A DNA stretch of 64,000 bases from Sphingomonas montana (lineage in GTDB: Bacteria > Pseudomonadota > Alphaproteobacteria > Sphingomonadales > Sphingomonadaceae). The notes under the pieces were generated by a model, which had not been told where the DNA came from, ran no database searches, and saw nothing but the letters and a program-made list of their open reading frames with translations. Shown piece by piece: positions 43,006 through 54,203 of this stretch. Numbering within the stretch: position 1 is the first letter of the stretch; each line of letters starts with the position of its first letter. The stretch is taken from positions 186,001 through 250,000 of the forward strand of contig NZ_MOLY01000046.1 of the NCBI RefSeq assembly GCF_001956315.1. Direction: 5' to 3'. The position numbers and the translations under genes are program-made.

Positions 43006-43851
43006 ATGGCAGACATCGCGACGGACGTCGGGAAACGGATCGGGACGATTGGTCTGGCGGCGCTGTTTCTGGCGGTGCCGGCGATGGCCGCCGCGGCAGG
43101 TGTTCCGGCGACGGGCGGCTGGACCGAACAGGGGTGGACCGGTCCGGAGGATGGCCCCGACATGCGCCGCAAGACGGTCGACCGTCGCGACGACGATGTG
43201 TCGCGTGAGATGCCGCGCCCGGCGATGCGCGACGATCACCGGTTCCGGTCGATCGATCCCGCCGCGACGCAGTTCAGCCGCGCGCCGCAGTTCAACGGAT
43301 CCTATGTCCGGCCGTATCGCGGCGGGATGGTGCCGTCCTATTTCGCGACGCCGGCGTTCCGCGTCCGCGATTTCGCCAACTGGGGGCTGACGCCACCGGG
43401 CGCGGGCCGCAACTGGGTCCGCTACTATGATGACGCGGTGCTGATCGGTGCGGACGGCCGCGTCGCCGACGTGCGTTACGATATCGACTGGAACCGGACC
43501 GGACGGATGGCAATGCGCGAACCGGACCATGGCATGCCGCGCGGTGGACCGCGCGGGGCGATGGTCGAGCGGGCCTATGACGATGGTTATGACGACGGGT
43601 ACGACGATGGCCTGGACCGCGCGGACGACGCGGTAACCTATGGCGGGCAGTGGCAGGGCGGGCGTGCGATCACGCAGGGCGGTTATTATGCGCCCGGAAC
43701 GGTGGTCGTCACGACGACGCCGGGGACGATCACCACGACGACAACGGTAACCGAGGATGTCGTTACCAGCGGGGGGACGCGCCGTTCGTGGCGATCGGTG
43801 CCGGTCCGGCGCAAGAGCTGGGCGGCTCCCTCAGCGCGCTGGAGCCGCTGA
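43006..43851 (+). CDS. RcnB-family exported protein
   Basis: A 281-residue periplasmic protein with a signal peptide ending near AMAAAAG. The RcnB domain is about residues 100-170: PYRGGMVPSYFATPAFRVRDFANWGLTPPGAGRNWVRYYDDAVLIGADGRVADVRYDIDW. After it come an Asp/Gly/Tyr repeat (YDDGYDDGYDDGLDRADD near 187-204) and a Thr/Val-rich stretch with alternating threonines near 225-255, both low in complexity. RcnB in Escherichia coli helps hold nickel or cobalt export in balance, but many relatives have no known role. Stop lies inside a small inverted repeat. A possible CtrA box precedes it. Confidence 0.8.
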   Translation: MADIATDVGKRIGTIGLAALFLAVPAMAAAAGVPATGGWTEQGWTGPEDGPDMRRKTVDRRDDDVSREMPRPAMRDDHRFRSIDPAATQFSRAPQFNGSYVRPYRGGMVPSYFATPAFRVRDFANWGLTPPGAGRNWVRYYDDAVLIGADGRVADVRYDIDWNRTGRMAMREPDHGMPRGGPRGAMVERAYDDGYDDGYDDGLDRADDAVTYGGQWQGGRAITQGGYYAPGTVVVTTTPGTITTTTTVTEDVVTSGGTRRSWRSVPVRRKSWAAPSARWSR

Positions 43852-43943
43852 GGACGGATTGAGGGGCTGATCCATTTGGTTCGAGCCTGTCGAGAACCCT
43901 GCGCGGACATGTGGTCTTGTGCGAGTATCCGTACCCACGTGGT

Positions 43944-44015
43944 CCCGGACTTGATCCGGAATCCAGGGTTTCAGGCGACAGCGCGTGTGGCTCCGGATCC
44001 CCGATCAAGTCCGGG
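43944..44015. repeat. Extragenic palindrome (CCCGGACTTGATC type)
   Basis: CCCGGACTTGATC at the left and GATCAAGTCCGGG at the right are exact complements over 13 bases, with a GGATCC-like inner pair. It lies between the RcnB-like gene and the universal stress gene, which converge. A related fragment TTCGAGCCTGTCGAGAACCC lies nearby at about 43877-43896. Confidence 0.7.
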
Positions 44016-44098
44016 ATAACGGACGTGGCATCCAGTGGCGATGCCTCACGCGTAGGCCGTTCCGGCCTGGTTGGGGCAGGCGGCCGGCCGACAGGGTC

Positions 44099-44554
44099 CT
44101 AGCTCAGCAAGTCTATCGCGGCCTCGTCAAGCGATCCGGGAACGATCATCAGCGGGCAGCTGAGCGTGCCCGCGTCAGCGCCGGCGAAATGGGTGACCAG
44201 CGTACCGGGGCCGGGGCCGACCGCGGCGCCGAGGACAAGTGCCGCGATCGGCGGTTCGTGGCGCAACCGTTCGCGCACGCAGGCGACCGGTTCGCCCTGC
44301 ACCACGATGACCGCGGGACGCAGGCCGGTTTCCTCGATGAGTTCGCCGGCGACCTGCGCGATCAGCGCGTCGATGCGGGTTCGGGCTTCTTCCTCCATCG
44401 CGGACTGGACCGCGCCCCACTGGACGAAGTCGGGCGGGGCGATCGGGGCGAGTATCTCGATTCCGCCACCCGTCTTGGCCGCGCGCCGCGCCGCGAAGCG
44501 CAGCGCGACCCGCGCCTCGTCGCTTTCGTCGATCACCACCAGATAGGTCCGCAT
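44099..44554 (-). CDS. Universal stress protein (UspA family)
   Basis: A 151-residue cytoplasmic stress protein. The alpha/beta fold begins [25 protein letters not shown] and includes [16 protein letters not shown] near 80-96. Nucleotide-binding features are partial: the usual GxxGxGGxxxGS is replaced by [17 protein letters not shown] near 115-131, so ATP binding is uncertain. The start at 44554 follows a GGGGAAAA site. It is divergent from pdhC. Its stress signal is unknown. Confidence 0.82.
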   Translation of the reverse strand: MRTYLVVIDESDEARVALRFAARRAAKTGGGIEILAPIAPPDFVQWGAVQSAMEEEARTRIDALIAQVAGELIEETGLRPAVIVVQGEPVACVRERLRHEPPIAALVLGAAVGPGPGTLVTHFAGADAGTLSCPLMIVPGSLDEAAIDLLS

Positions 44555-44691
44555 CGCTTTTCCCCGTCGTTCCGCCGAGTCGTGCGCGATCGCGCGCCGC
44601 TTCGCAAGGCCGGCAGCCGGCTCGGGTCTTGACCGGTGCCCCCCCGATAGCGGATGGACGGGGCCACAGTCTGCCCCAAGAGGTTCTCCGG

Positions 44692-46038
44692 ATGCCGATC
44701 GAGCTGAAAATGCCTGCACTGTCCCCCACCATGGAGGAGGGCACGCTGGCCAAATGGCTGGTAAAGGAAGGCGATACCGTCGCGTCGGGCGACCTGCTGG
44801 CCGAAATCGAAACCGACAAGGCGACGATGGAGTTCGAGGCGGTCGACGAAGGCGTGATCGTCAAGCTGCTGGTGGCCGAAGGGGCCGACGGCGTGAAGGT
44901 CGGCACGGTCATCGCGATCATCGCCGAAGAGGGCGAGGATGCGTCCGCCGCGGCGGCACCCGCGTCGGCGACGGAATCGCCTGCCGCGGCGCCCGAGCCG
45001 ATCGCGGCCGCATCGGCCGCATCGCCACCGGTGGCCGAGAAGGGCTATGGCGCGAATCCGGAGACCGACACGCCGCCGGCGACGAAGGAAGAGATTGGCG
45101 GCGCGCAGCCGGCGTCGGGCGGCGACCGGATCAAGGCCAGCCCGCTGGCCCGCCGGCTGGCCGATGCCGCGGGCGTCGACCTGGCGTCGCTCACCGGATC
45201 GGGGCCGAAGGGCCGCATCGTCAAGGCCGACGTCGAAGCCGGCCCGAAGGCGAAGCCTGCGGCCGCGGCGACGCCGGCACCCAAGGCGGAAGAGGCCAAG
45301 CCTGCGCCGGTTGCAGCCGCGCCGGCGCCGGCATCCGCCCCGGCGGGCGTGCCGTCCGAAACGATCAAGCTGTCCAACATGCGCAAGACGATCGCGCGCC
45401 GGCTGGCCGAGTCGAAGCAGACCGTGCCGCATTTCTACCTAACGGTGGATTGCAACCTGGATGCGTTGCTCAAGCTGCGCGGCGAGCTGAATGCCGGGCT
45501 GGAAAGCCGGGGGATCAAGCTGTCGGTCAACGACCTGCTCATCAAGGCGCTGGGTGTTGCGCTGACTGAAGTGCCGGATGCCAATGTGCAGTTTGCCGGC
45601 GATACGTTGATCAAGTTCGGCCGTGCCGACGTGTCGATGGCGGTCGCGATCCCCGGCGGATTGATTACCCCGGTCATCACCGACGTGGCGAACAAGCCGC
45701 TGTCGAAGATCGCGAGCGAAGCCAAGGACATGGCGGCGCGCGCCCGCGACGGGAAGCTGGCACCGGAGGAGTATCAGGGCGGCACCGCGTCGATCTCCAA
45801 TCTGGGCATGTTCGGAATCAAGCAGTTCGATGCAGTCATCAATCCGCCGCAGGCGATGATCCTGGCGGTCGGCGCGGGCGAGCTGCGCCCTTATGTCGTC
45901 GGCAAGGAACTGGTCGTCGCGACCGTCATGACCGCGACCGGCAGCTTCGATCACCGTGCGATCGACGGCGCGGTCGGCGCGCAGCTGATGGCGGCGTTCA
46001 AGCGGCTTGTGGAACGGCCGATCGGCATGCTGGCCTGA
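44692..46038 (+). CDS. pdhC: Pyruvate dehydrogenase complex, dihydrolipoamide acetyltransferase (E2)
   Basis: Makes acetyl-CoA from acetyl-lipoyl groups in the pyruvate dehydrogenase core. The 448-residue protein starts with a lipoyl domain (about 2-77) with Lys43 in [15 protein letters not shown], followed by an Ala/Pro linker (about 85-145), the E3/E1-binding domain ([29 protein letters not shown] near 143-171), a second linker and the catalytic domain (about 225-448). [14 protein letters not shown] near 421 carries the active His. The E1 genes are not beside it; this is an isolated E2. AGGTTCTCCGG precedes the start. Confidence 0.92.
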   Translation: MPIELKMPALSPTMEEGTLAKWLVKEGDTVASGDLLAEIETDKATMEFEAVDEGVIVKLLVAEGADGVKVGTVIAIIAEEGEDASAAAAPASATESPAAAPEPIAAASAASPPVAEKGYGANPETDTPPATKEEIGGAQPASGGDRIKASPLARRLADAAGVDLASLTGSGPKGRIVKADVEAGPKAKPAAAATPAPKAEEAKPAPVAAAPAPASAPAGVPSETIKLSNMRKTIARRLAESKQTVPHFYLTVDCNLDALLKLRGELNAGLESRGIKLSVNDLLIKALGVALTEVPDANVQFAGDTLIKFGRADVSMAVAIPGGLITPVITDVANKPLSKIASEAKDMAARARDGKLAPEEYQGGTASISNLGMFGIKQFDAVINPPQAMILAVGAGELRPYVVGKELVVATVMTATGSFDHRAIDGAVGAQLMAAFKRLVERPIGMLA

Positions 46039-46055
46039 TCCTGTCCGCATGTTCG

Positions 46056-46083
46056 CGTCGTCCCGGCCTGCGCCGGGACGACG
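46056..46083. repeat. Short palindrome (CGTCGTCCCGGC type) after pdhC
   Basis: CGTCGTCCCGGC and GCCGGGACGACG are perfect inverted arms with a four-base loop. A second hairpin, AATGCCG-CAGCA-CGGCATT, follows at 46138-46156. Together they probably end pdhC transcription before sdhB. Confidence 0.7.
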
Positions 46084-46227
46084 ACTCCAGGCGGGGCAGG
46101 TGCCTGCGGTTCACGGGGATCGCCGAACCTGTGACAGAATGCCGCAGCACGGCATTTCGGCGTTATTCGTCTTTAATCGCGGCACGTTCGTCGCTATCTG
46201 GGAATCAGACACAAGGACGCATGCCCG

Positions 46228-47013
46228 ATGGCCGAATTCGCGCTACCCACGAACAGCAAGATCCGATCGAAGGGGAAGGTGCACAAGGCGGCACCCGATG
46301 CGACGGCGGTCAAACAGTTCAAGGTGTATCGTTACGACCCGGAAACGGGCGAAAACCCACGTTACGACACCTTCGAGGTCGATACCGCGACGTGCGGTCC
46401 GATGGTGCTCGACGCGCTCATCAAGATGAAGAGCGAGCAGGATCCGACGCTGACGTTCCGGCGCTCGTGTCGCGAAGGAATTTGCGGATCCTGTTCGATG
46501 AACATCGACGGTACGAACACGCTGGCCTGTACCAAGGCGATAGAGGACGTAAAGGGCGAGGTGAAGATCACGCCGTTGCCGCACATGGACGTGATCAAGG
46601 ACCTGGTGCCGGACTTCACGCATTTCTACGCGCAGTACAGTTCGATCAAGCCCTGGTTGCAGACGGTTACGCCGCCGCCATCGGGCAAGGAGCGGTTCCA
46701 GTCGCCCGAGGATCGCGCGAAGCTGGATGGTCTCTACGAGTGCATCCTGTGTGCCTGCTGCTCCTCGTCCTGCCCGTCCTATTGGTGGAACAGCGACAAG
46801 TTCCTGGGGCCGGCGATCCTGTTGCAGGCCTATCGCTGGCTTGCCGACAGCCGCGACGAGATGACCGGCGAGCGGCTCGACGAGCTTGAGGATCCTTTCC
46901 GGCTCTATCGCTGCCACACCATCATGAACTGCGCGAATGTGTGCCCGAAGGGGCTGAATCCGGCCAAGGCTATTGCCGAGGTCAAGAAGATGGTCGTCGA
47001 GCGGCAGATTTGA
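46228..47013 (+). CDS. sdhB: Succinate dehydrogenase iron-sulfur subunit
   Basis: Electron-transfer subunit of complex II, between the flavin subunit and ubiquinone. All three clusters are visible: [2Fe-2S] in [12 protein letters not shown] near 80-91, [4Fe-4S] in [12 protein letters not shown] near 172-183, and [3Fe-4S] in [15 protein letters not shown] near 229-243. The length (261) is usual, with an N-terminal extension of about 28 residues ([16 protein letters not shown]) typical of alphaproteobacteria. The sdhA, sdhC and sdhD genes are not adjacent here. Downstream the thioesterase start overlaps its stop. Confidence 0.95.
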   Translation: MAEFALPTNSKIRSKGKVHKAAPDATAVKQFKVYRYDPETGENPRYDTFEVDTATCGPMVLDALIKMKSEQDPTLTFRRSCREGICGSCSMNIDGTNTLACTKAIEDVKGEVKITPLPHMDVIKDLVPDFTHFYAQYSSIKPWLQTVTPPPSGKERFQSPEDRAKLDGLYECILCACCSSSCPSYWWNSDKFLGPAILLQAYRWLADSRDEMTGERLDELEDPFRLYRCHTIMNCANVCPKGLNPAKAIAEVKKMVVERQI

Positions 47014-47510
47014 GCATCTCGACGGTGGCCGGTGACGGTGTCGGCGAGAATGCCGGCATCGTCGAACGGCTGGCGCTGGACGAGGTCGTTGACGTCGACG
47101 GATTTCGCGCTTTCCTGCCGGTTGCGGCCGGGCGGTTCCTCGACAGTTTCGGCACGATCCGTGTCCGGGCCGAGGGAGGCAGCGTACGCTGCCGCGTCGA
47201 GACGGGGCGCGCACAGTCGAACGTATCCGACAACGTCCATGGCGGCTTCATTCTGGGCTATGTCGATCAGGTGATGTTCTGTGCCCTGCTGGCGCAGGAC
47301 CGGTTGCCGCGTGGCGGCGCCGTGACGTTGCGGGCGGGGATGGACTTCATCGGTGCGGCCAAGGCTGGCCTGCCGATCGATGCGGTGGTCGAGATCATTG
47401 GCGAGACCGGGCGGATGATCTTCCTGCGCGGGTTGATCGAGCAGGCCGGCGTCACGATCGGGTCGTTCGAGGGCACGCTGCGCAAGGTGAAATGGGCCGG
47501 CGCGACATGA
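47010..47510 (+). CDS. PaaI-family hotdog thioesterase
   Basis: A probable acyl-CoA thioesterase of about 166 residues. The hotdog fold has [24 protein letters not shown] near 70-94, with the Asp/His-Gly segment that packs near the active site, and [26 protein letters not shown] near 102-128. The start is uncertain: TTG at 47010 overlaps the sdhB stop (TTGA) and is used here; GTG at 47025 is the next choice. Its stop overlaps zapE (ATGA), giving a tightly packed sdhB-thioesterase-zapE run. The substrate is not known. Confidence 0.75.
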   Translation: MSISTVAGDGVGENAGIVERLALDEVVDVDGFRAFLPVAAGRFLDSFGTIRVRAEGGSVRCRVETGRAQSNVSDNVHGGFILGYVDQVMFCALLAQDRLPRGGAVTLRAGMDFIGAAKAGLPIDAVVEIIGETGRMIFLRGLIEQAGVTIGSFEGTLRKVKWAGAT

Positions 47511-48625
47511 GTCGGGTGGCCGCGCGCTATGCGGCATTGCTGGCCGGCGGCGAGCTGAAGCCCGATCCGGACCAGGCCGGTACGGTCGCGCGACTCGATG
47601 CGCTGGCGACGGCGCTTGAGACGGCGTCGGCCCCGCGTGGCGGTCTGTTCAGCAGGCTGTTCGGCGGTGCACGGGCGCCTGCGCCACGCGGTCTATATAT
47701 GTGGGGCGGCGTCGGGCGCGGCAAATCGATGCTGATGGACCTGTTCTTCGATTGCGTGGACGTGGCGCCGAAGCGCCGGGTGCATTTTCACGAGTTCATG
47801 CTGGAGGTGCACGATCGGTTGCGGGTCGAGCGCGCGAGCGAGAAGGGCGACCCGATCGCGCCCGTGGTCGACGATCTGGTCGCGCAGGCGCGGTTGCTGT
47901 GCTTCGACGAGATGGTGGTGAACAACATGGCGGACGCGGCGATCCTGTCGCGGCTGTTCACCGGCCTGATCGAGCGCGGCGTGACCGTGGTCACCACGTC
48001 CAATCGCCCGCCGGCCGATCTCTACAAGGACGGGCTGAACCGTCAGCTGTTCCTGCCGTTCATCGCGTTGATCGAGGGGCGGCTGGACGTGCTGCCGCTG
48101 AACGGTGCGACCGATTATCGTCTGGAACGGCTCGGCGGGTTCCCGACCTGGTACGTGCCCAACGGCGCGGCGGCGACCGAGGCGCTGAGCCGGGCCTTTT
48201 TCCGGCTGACCGATTTTCCGGTCGAGGACCGCGCCAACGTGCCGTCCGAACAGATCGCGGTGCCGGGCGGGCGGACGTTGCGCGTGCCGAAGTCGATCAA
48301 GGGCGTCGGGGTGTTCGCCTTCTCCAAGCTGTGCGGCGATGCGCGCGGCGTGGCGGACTATCTGGCGATCGCGCGGCGGTTCCATACCGTTATCCTGGTA
48401 GGCGTGCCCGTACTGGGGCCGGAGAAGCGCAACGAGGCGGCACGGTTCAAACTGCTGATCGATGCGCTGTACGAATATCGCGTGAAGCTGCTCGCCGCGG
48501 CGGACGCGGCCCCCGTCGCGCTCTATCCGGCCGGCGACGGAGCGTTCGAATTCGAGCGGACCGTGTCGCGGCTGATGGAGATGCAGTCGGCCGAATATCT
48601 GGCCGCCGGCCACGGCACCGACTGA
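47507..48625 (+). CDS. zapE: Cell division ATPase ZapE (AFG1 family)
   Basis: A P-loop ATPase that in Escherichia coli binds FtsZ and affects septal rings, and whose mitochondrial relative Afg1 aids respiratory complex assembly. The 372-residue protein has Walker A GGVGRGKSM at 67-75, Walker B LLCFDEMVVNN near 129-139, and the arginine/sensor segments VVTTSNRPPADLYKDGLNR near 165-183. C-terminal GVFAFSKLCGDARGVADYLAIA near 267 is a family block. Overlap with the thioesterase by ATGA. Placement beside sdhB and mdh suits a respiratory assembly role. Confidence 0.92.
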   Translation: MSRVAARYAALLAGGELKPDPDQAGTVARLDALATALETASAPRGGLFSRLFGGARAPAPRGLYMWGGVGRGKSMLMDLFFDCVDVAPKRRVHFHEFMLEVHDRLRVERASEKGDPIAPVVDDLVAQARLLCFDEMVVNNMADAAILSRLFTGLIERGVTVVTTSNRPPADLYKDGLNRQLFLPFIALIEGRLDVLPLNGATDYRLERLGGFPTWYVPNGAAATEALSRAFFRLTDFPVEDRANVPSEQIAVPGGRTLRVPKSIKGVGVFAFSKLCGDARGVADYLAIARRFHTVILVGVPVLGPEKRNEAARFKLLIDALYEYRVKLLAAADAAPVALYPAGDGAFEFERTVSRLMEMQSAEYLAAGHGTD

Positions 48626-49783
<1,158 letters not shown>

Positions 49784-49808
49784 GCCGATTTTGCACGGTG
49801 ACGCGGTT

Positions 49809-49878
49809 GCGTACCCCCGCGTAGGCGGGGGTCCAGTTCCGCGCTCCGGTCTGGACCCCCGCCTACGCGGGGGTACGC
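49809..49878. repeat. 28-base perfect inverted repeat after mdh
   Basis: Arms at 49809-49836 and 49851-49878 are exact complements of 28 bases (ACCCCCGCGTAGGCGGGGGT core), with a 14-base loop. Each arm is itself partly palindromic. It would make a very stable hairpin and probably terminates mdh. The AGGCGGGGGTCCAG word is typical of a widespread sphingomonad repeat. Confidence 0.8.
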
Positions 49879-49897
49879 CAAGGTTCGAAGCGTGTTT

Positions 49898-50188
49898 ATG
49901 GATAAAACGGGTTTCGTGTACATCATGGCGCGCGCGCGGAACGGCACGCTTTATATTGGTGTCACCAGCCAGTTGATTTAGCGCATCTGGCAGCACCGCG
50001 AGGGCATCGTAGAAGGGTTCACGCGGAAGTACGGTTGCAGGACGCTCGTATGGTATAGGGATTGCGGCTCGATCGACGCCGCCCGGACCATCGAGTTGCA
50101 GATGAAGAAATGGCGTAGGGGTTGGAAGCTTCGGGCGATTGAAGCGCTCAACCCGGAGTGGGAAGATCTCTTTCCGACGCTGACATGA
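49898..50188 (+). pseudogene. GIY-YIG nuclease family protein, disrupted by an in-frame stop
   Basis: The frame from ATG 49898 reads MDKTGFVYIMARARNGTLY, then IGVTSQLI, then TAG at 49979-49981, and carries on without a break as RIWQHREGIVEGFTRKYGC...VWYRDCGSIDAARTIELQMKKWRRGWKLRAIEALNPEWEDLFPTLT to TGA at 50186. All parts of the YhbQ/GIY-YIG family are in register: GFVYIM, LYIGVT, the region with HREG, TRKYG, and LQMKKWRRGWK. Only the stop, most likely from one base change, breaks it. A reading error is possible. It sits between mdh and sucD. Confidence 0.85.
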
Positions 50189-50237
50189 ATTTGGCCCGCG
50201 CAGTGCGGGGGCGGCATAAAAGGACGGCAGGACACCC

Positions 50238-51122
50238 ATGAGCATCCTCGTCAACAAGAATACCCGGGTCATCACCCAGGGCATGACCGGCAACACCGGC
50301 ACGTTCCATACGGAGCAGGCGCTGGCGTACGGCACGCAGATGGTCGGCGGCGTCACGCCGGGCAAGGGCGGCACGACCCATATCGGTCTGCCGATCTTCG
50401 ACTCGGTGGCCGAGGCCGTCCAGAAGACGCAGGCCGATGCGACGGTGGTCTATGTGCCGCCGCCCTTCGCCGCGGACTCCATCCTAGAGGCGATCGACGC
50501 CAAGGTGCCGCTGATCGTGTGCATCACCGAGGGCATTCCGGTGCTTGACATGGTCCGCGTGAAGCGTGCGCTGCAGGGTTCGTCGTCGCGGCTGATCGGG
50601 CCGAACTGCCCGGGCGTGCTGACGCCGAACGAATGCAAGATCGGCATCATGCCGGGTTCGATCTTCTCGAAGGGATCGGTCGGGGTCGTGTCGCGGTCCG
50701 GCACGCTGACCTACGAGGCGGTGTTCCAGACGACGAACGAGGGCCTGGGCCAGTCGACCGCGGTCGGCATCGGCGGCGATCCGGTCAACGGCACGAACTT
50801 CATCGACGTGCTCGAGCTGTTCCTGGCGGACGACGAGACCAAGTCGATCATCATGATCGGCGAGATCGGTGGTTCCGCGGAAGAGGAAGCCGCCCAGTTC
50901 CTGATGGACGAGGCCAAGCGTGGCCGCAGCAAGCCGATGGCCGGCTTCATCGCCGGGCGCAGCGCGCCTCCCGGTCGTCGCATGGGCCACGCCGGTGCGA
51001 TCGTGAGCGGCGGCAAGGGTGGCGCGGAAGACAAGATCGCAGCCATGGAAGCGGCCGGTATCCGCGTTGCGGCAAGTCCGTCGGAACTGGGTACGACGTT
51101 GTCCGCTTTGCTGAAAGGCTGA
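50238..51122 (+). CDS. sucD: Succinyl-CoA ligase, alpha subunit
   Basis: Links succinyl-CoA cleavage to nucleotide triphosphate synthesis in the TCA cycle, via a phosphohistidine. The 294-residue subunit starts [21 protein letters not shown]. The CoA-binding Rossmann domain (about 1-130) includes [14 protein letters not shown] near 42 and [13 protein letters not shown] near 75. The active His is in [19 protein letters not shown] near 237-255. AGGACGGCAGGACACCC precedes the ATG. The beta subunit, sucC, normally lies just upstream but is absent from this window. Confidence 0.95.
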   Translation: MSILVNKNTRVITQGMTGNTGTFHTEQALAYGTQMVGGVTPGKGGTTHIGLPIFDSVAEAVQKTQADATVVYVPPPFAADSILEAIDAKVPLIVCITEGIPVLDMVRVKRALQGSSSRLIGPNCPGVLTPNECKIGIMPGSIFSKGSVGVVSRSGTLTYEAVFQTTNEGLGQSTAVGIGGDPVNGTNFIDVLELFLADDETKSIIMIGEIGGSAEEEAAQFLMDEAKRGRSKPMAGFIAGRSAPPGRRMGHAGAIVSGGKGGAEDKIAAMEAAGIRVAASPSELGTTLSALLKG

Positions 51123-51204
51123 TGAAAGGCTGAAGTCGTAAGGCACGGTCCCCATATCGGACCATGCCGCCGGTTGGCCGGCACGCAGATTGGGAAGACC
51201 CGAA

Positions 51205-54165
51205 GTGGGAAATGATGCCGTGGATGTAGCCGAAGTGGAGGGCGTGAGCCCGTCTTTCGTGGAGGCGCTGTACCGCCGCTATCAAGAGGCGCCGGAGGCG
51301 GTCGAGCCGAGCTGGCGGACCTATTTCGCCGGATTGGGCGAAACCATTTCGGGACCGAGCTGGGCCCGCAAGAACTGGCCCCCGACCGACACCGACGCGC
51401 TGACCGCCGGCCTCGATCCGACGCAGATGCAGCCGGCACCGAAGCCCGCAAAGGGTGGCAAGCCGGCCCCGGTCGCCGCGCCTCCCGCGCCTGCATCGGG
51501 CGGCATTTCGGATGCGGACCTGAAGCAGGCGCTGACCGACTCGATCCGCGCGATGATGCTGATCCGCACCTACCGGGTGCGTGGCCATCTGGCGGCGGAA
51601 CTCGATCCACTGGGCCTGGCGCGGCGCGATCTGCCGGCCGATCTCGGTCCGGAATTTCATGGGTTTTCCGAAGGCGATCTCGATCGTCCGGTTCACCTCG
51701 GCGGATCGCTGGGACTGGAACGCGCGACGGTGCGCGAACTGGTCGAGATCCTGCGGCGCAATTATTGCGGGCATGTCGGCCTGGAATATATGCACATCGG
51801 CGACATCGAGGAGCGCCGGTTCCTGCAGGAGCGGATGGAGGGGCGCGACAAGGCGATCACGTTCAGCCCCGAAGGCAAGAAGGCCATCCTGGCGAAGGTC
51901 ATCGAGGCCGAACAATGGGAGAAGTTCCTCGGCCGGAAATATGTCGGCACGAAGCGGTTCGGGCTGGACGGGGGCGAGTCGATGATCCCGGCGCTGGAAA
52001 ACGTCATCAAATATGGCGGCGCGGTGGGCGTTACCGAGATCGTGATCGGCATGGCGCATCGCGGCCGGCTGAACGTCCTGGCCAACGTCATGCAGAAGCC
52101 GTATCGCGCGATCTTCTCGGAATTTGCGGGGGGTTCCGCCAATCCGGAAGATGTCGGCGGGTCGGGCGACGTCAAATATCACCTTGGCACGTCGACGGAC
52201 CGTGAGTTTGACGGCAATCGCGTCCACCTGTCGCTGGCGCCCAACCCGTCGCATCTGGAGGCGGTCGACCCGGTCGTACTGGGCAAGGCGCGCGCCAAGC
52301 AGACCGAAATCGACGATACCGAGCGTTCCAAGGTCCTGCCGGTCCTGCTGCACGGCGATGCCGCGTTTGCGGGTCAGGGCATCATCATGGAATGCTTCGG
52401 CTTTTCCGGGCTGGTCGGCTATTCGACCGGCGGCACGTTGCACTTCGTCATCAACAACCAGGTCGGGTTCACGACCAGCCCGCAATTCGCGCGGTCGTCG
52501 CCCTATCCCTCCGACATCGCCAAGATGGTGCAGGCCCCGATCCTCCACGTGAACGGCGACGACCCGGAAGCGGTCGCGTTCGCAACGCGGATCGCCACCG
52601 AGTTCCGCCACCAGTTCAAGCGCGACGTCGTGGTCGACATGTGGTGCTATCGCCGCTTCGGGCACAATGAGGGCGACGAGCCGGGCTTCACGCAACCGCT
52701 GATGTACGATGCGATCCGCTCGCATCCGCCGGTGTCGTCCGTCTATGCGGCGCGCCTGAAGGCCGAAGGCGTGATCGACGACGCCTGGGTCGACAGCGCG
52801 GCGTCCGATTTCGTCGCGACGCTGGAAGCCGATTTCGAGGCGGCCAAGGGCTACAAGGTCAACAAGGCCGACTGGTTCGAAGGCGTATGGAGCGGCTTTG
52901 CCGCGCCGCGCGAGAAGATCACCGAGCGGCGCGCGGCTGCAACGGGCATTGCGCAGGACCGCGTCGATGCACTGGCGCAGGTGCTGACCACGCCGCCGGC
53001 CGACCTGACGATCCACAAGACGCTGGCGCGCATCCTGGACGCGAAGAAGCAGATGTTCGCCAGCGGCGAAGGCATCGACTGGGCGACGGCGGAGGCGCTG
53101 GCGTTCGGGTCGCTGTTGCAGGACGATTACGGCGTCCGCCTGTCGGGTCAGGATGTCGGGCGCGGCACGTTCAGCCAGCGTCACGCCGTCTGGGTCGACC
53201 AGAAGGACGCGCACAAGTATATTCCGCTGTCGACGATGAACCGCAAGTTCCAGGTGCTGGACAGTCCATTGTCCGAATTCGGCGTGCTGGGATTCGAATA
53301 TGGCTATGCCGGCCAGGCGCCCAACACGCTGGTACTGTGGGAAGCGCAGTTCGGCGATTTCGCGAACGGTGCGCAGGTCATCATCGACCAGTTCATCGCG
53401 GCGGGCGAGGCAAAGTGGCTGCGTGCCAACGGCCTCGTGATGCTGCTGCCGCATGGTTATGAGGGGCAGGGGCCGGAGCATTCGTCCGCACGGATGGAGC
53501 GCTACCTGCAACTGTGCGCCGAGGATAATCTGCAGGTCGCGAACTGCACGACGCCGGCGAACTATTTCCACATCCTGCGCCGGCAGATGCTGCGGAATTT
53601 CCGCAAGCCGCTCATCATGATGACGCCGAAGTCGCTGTTGCGGCACAAGTCGGCGGTCTCGAGCATCGCGGACTTTACGGGCGACAGCCATTTCCGGCGG
53701 ATCCTGTCCGATCCGAACGCACCGGCCGATCAGGACGTGCGCCGGCTGGTTCTGTGTTCGGGCAAGGTGTTCTACGACCTGGCGGACGCGCGCGATGCGA
53801 GCGGGGACAAGACCACGACGATCGTGCGGGTGGAGCAGGTCTATCCGTTCCCGTCCGACGCGCTGGTCAAGCGGCTGGCACGCATGCCCAACCTCGAAAC
53901 CGTCGTCTGGGCGCAGGAGGAACCGAAGAACAACGGATCGTGGTTCTTCGTCGAGGACCTGATCGAGCAGTCATTGAAGGATGCGGGCAAGCCGATCCGT
54001 CCGATCTATGCCGGCCGCAAGGCGTCGGCGGCCACCGCGACGGGTCTCGCCCGCAACCATGCCAAGCAGCAGCAGGCGCTGGTGGCCGAGGCGCTTGGCG
54101 AACCGCAGGGCGAGGTGGCCGACGCGATCGGTGCCGGCGTCCAGTCCAAGCAGCAGGCGGGCTGA
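51205..54165 (+). CDS. sucA: 2-oxoglutarate dehydrogenase E1 component
   Basis: Thiamine-diphosphate-dependent decarboxylation of 2-oxoglutarate. The start at GTG 51205, with GGGAAGA before it, gives [27 protein letters not shown], the usual sphingomonad N-terminus; a TTG at 51190 is less likely. The 986-residue protein has an N-terminal E2-binding segment (about 10-45), then [23 protein letters not shown] near 287, the cofactor/Mg loop [27 protein letters not shown] near 475-500, [15 protein letters not shown] near 647 and the C-terminal [13 protein letters not shown] near 900. It is 82 bases after sucD and starts the OGDH genes. Confidence 0.95.
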   Translation: MGNDAVDVAEVEGVSPSFVEALYRRYQEAPEAVEPSWRTYFAGLGETISGPSWARKNWPPTDTDALTAGLDPTQMQPAPKPAKGGKPAPVAAPPAPASGGISDADLKQALTDSIRAMMLIRTYRVRGHLAAELDPLGLARRDLPADLGPEFHGFSEGDLDRPVHLGGSLGLERATVRELVEILRRNYCGHVGLEYMHIGDIEERRFLQERMEGRDKAITFSPEGKKAILAKVIEAEQWEKFLGRKYVGTKRFGLDGGESMIPALENVIKYGGAVGVTEIVIGMAHRGRLNVLANVMQKPYRAIFSEFAGGSANPEDVGGSGDVKYHLGTSTDREFDGNRVHLSLAPNPSHLEAVDPVVLGKARAKQTEIDDTERSKVLPVLLHGDAAFAGQGIIMECFGFSGLVGYSTGGTLHFVINNQVGFTTSPQFARSSPYPSDIAKMVQAPILHVNGDDPEAVAFATRIATEFRHQFKRDVVVDMWCYRRFGHNEGDEPGFTQPLMYDAIRSHPPVSSVYAARLKAEGVIDDAWVDSAASDFVATLEADFEAAKGYKVNKADWFEGVWSGFAAPREKITERRAAATGIAQDRVDALAQVLTTPPADLTIHKTLARILDAKKQMFASGEGIDWATAEALAFGSLLQDDYGVRLSGQDVGRGTFSQRHAVWVDQKDAHKYIPLSTMNRKFQVLDSPLSEFGVLGFEYGYAGQAPNTLVLWEAQFGDFANGAQVIIDQFIAAGEAKWLRANGLVMLLPHGYEGQGPEHSSARMERYLQLCAEDNLQVANCTTPANYFHILRRQMLRNFRKPLIMMTPKSLLRHKSAVSSIADFTGDSHFRRILSDPNAPADQDVRRLVLCSGKVFYDLADARDASGDKTTTIVRVEQVYPFPSDALVKRLARMPNLETVVWAQEEPKNNGSWFFVEDLIEQSLKDAGKPIRPIYAGRKASAATATGLARNHAKQQQALVAEALGEPQGEVADAIGAGVQSKQQAG

Positions 54166-54203
54166 GCGGCCCCGCGACCTCATCGGAATATAAGGAAGAC
54201 GAC

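Noticed and set aside
49809-49878. CRISPR or integron-like array from the repeated AGGCGGGGGT words
   Set aside because: It is one inverted repeat, not a series of spaced direct repeats.
50947-53691. Open frame of about 910 codons antisense to sucD-sucA
   Set aside because: sucA is unmistakable on the plus strand. The antisense frame shows no family and odd composition.
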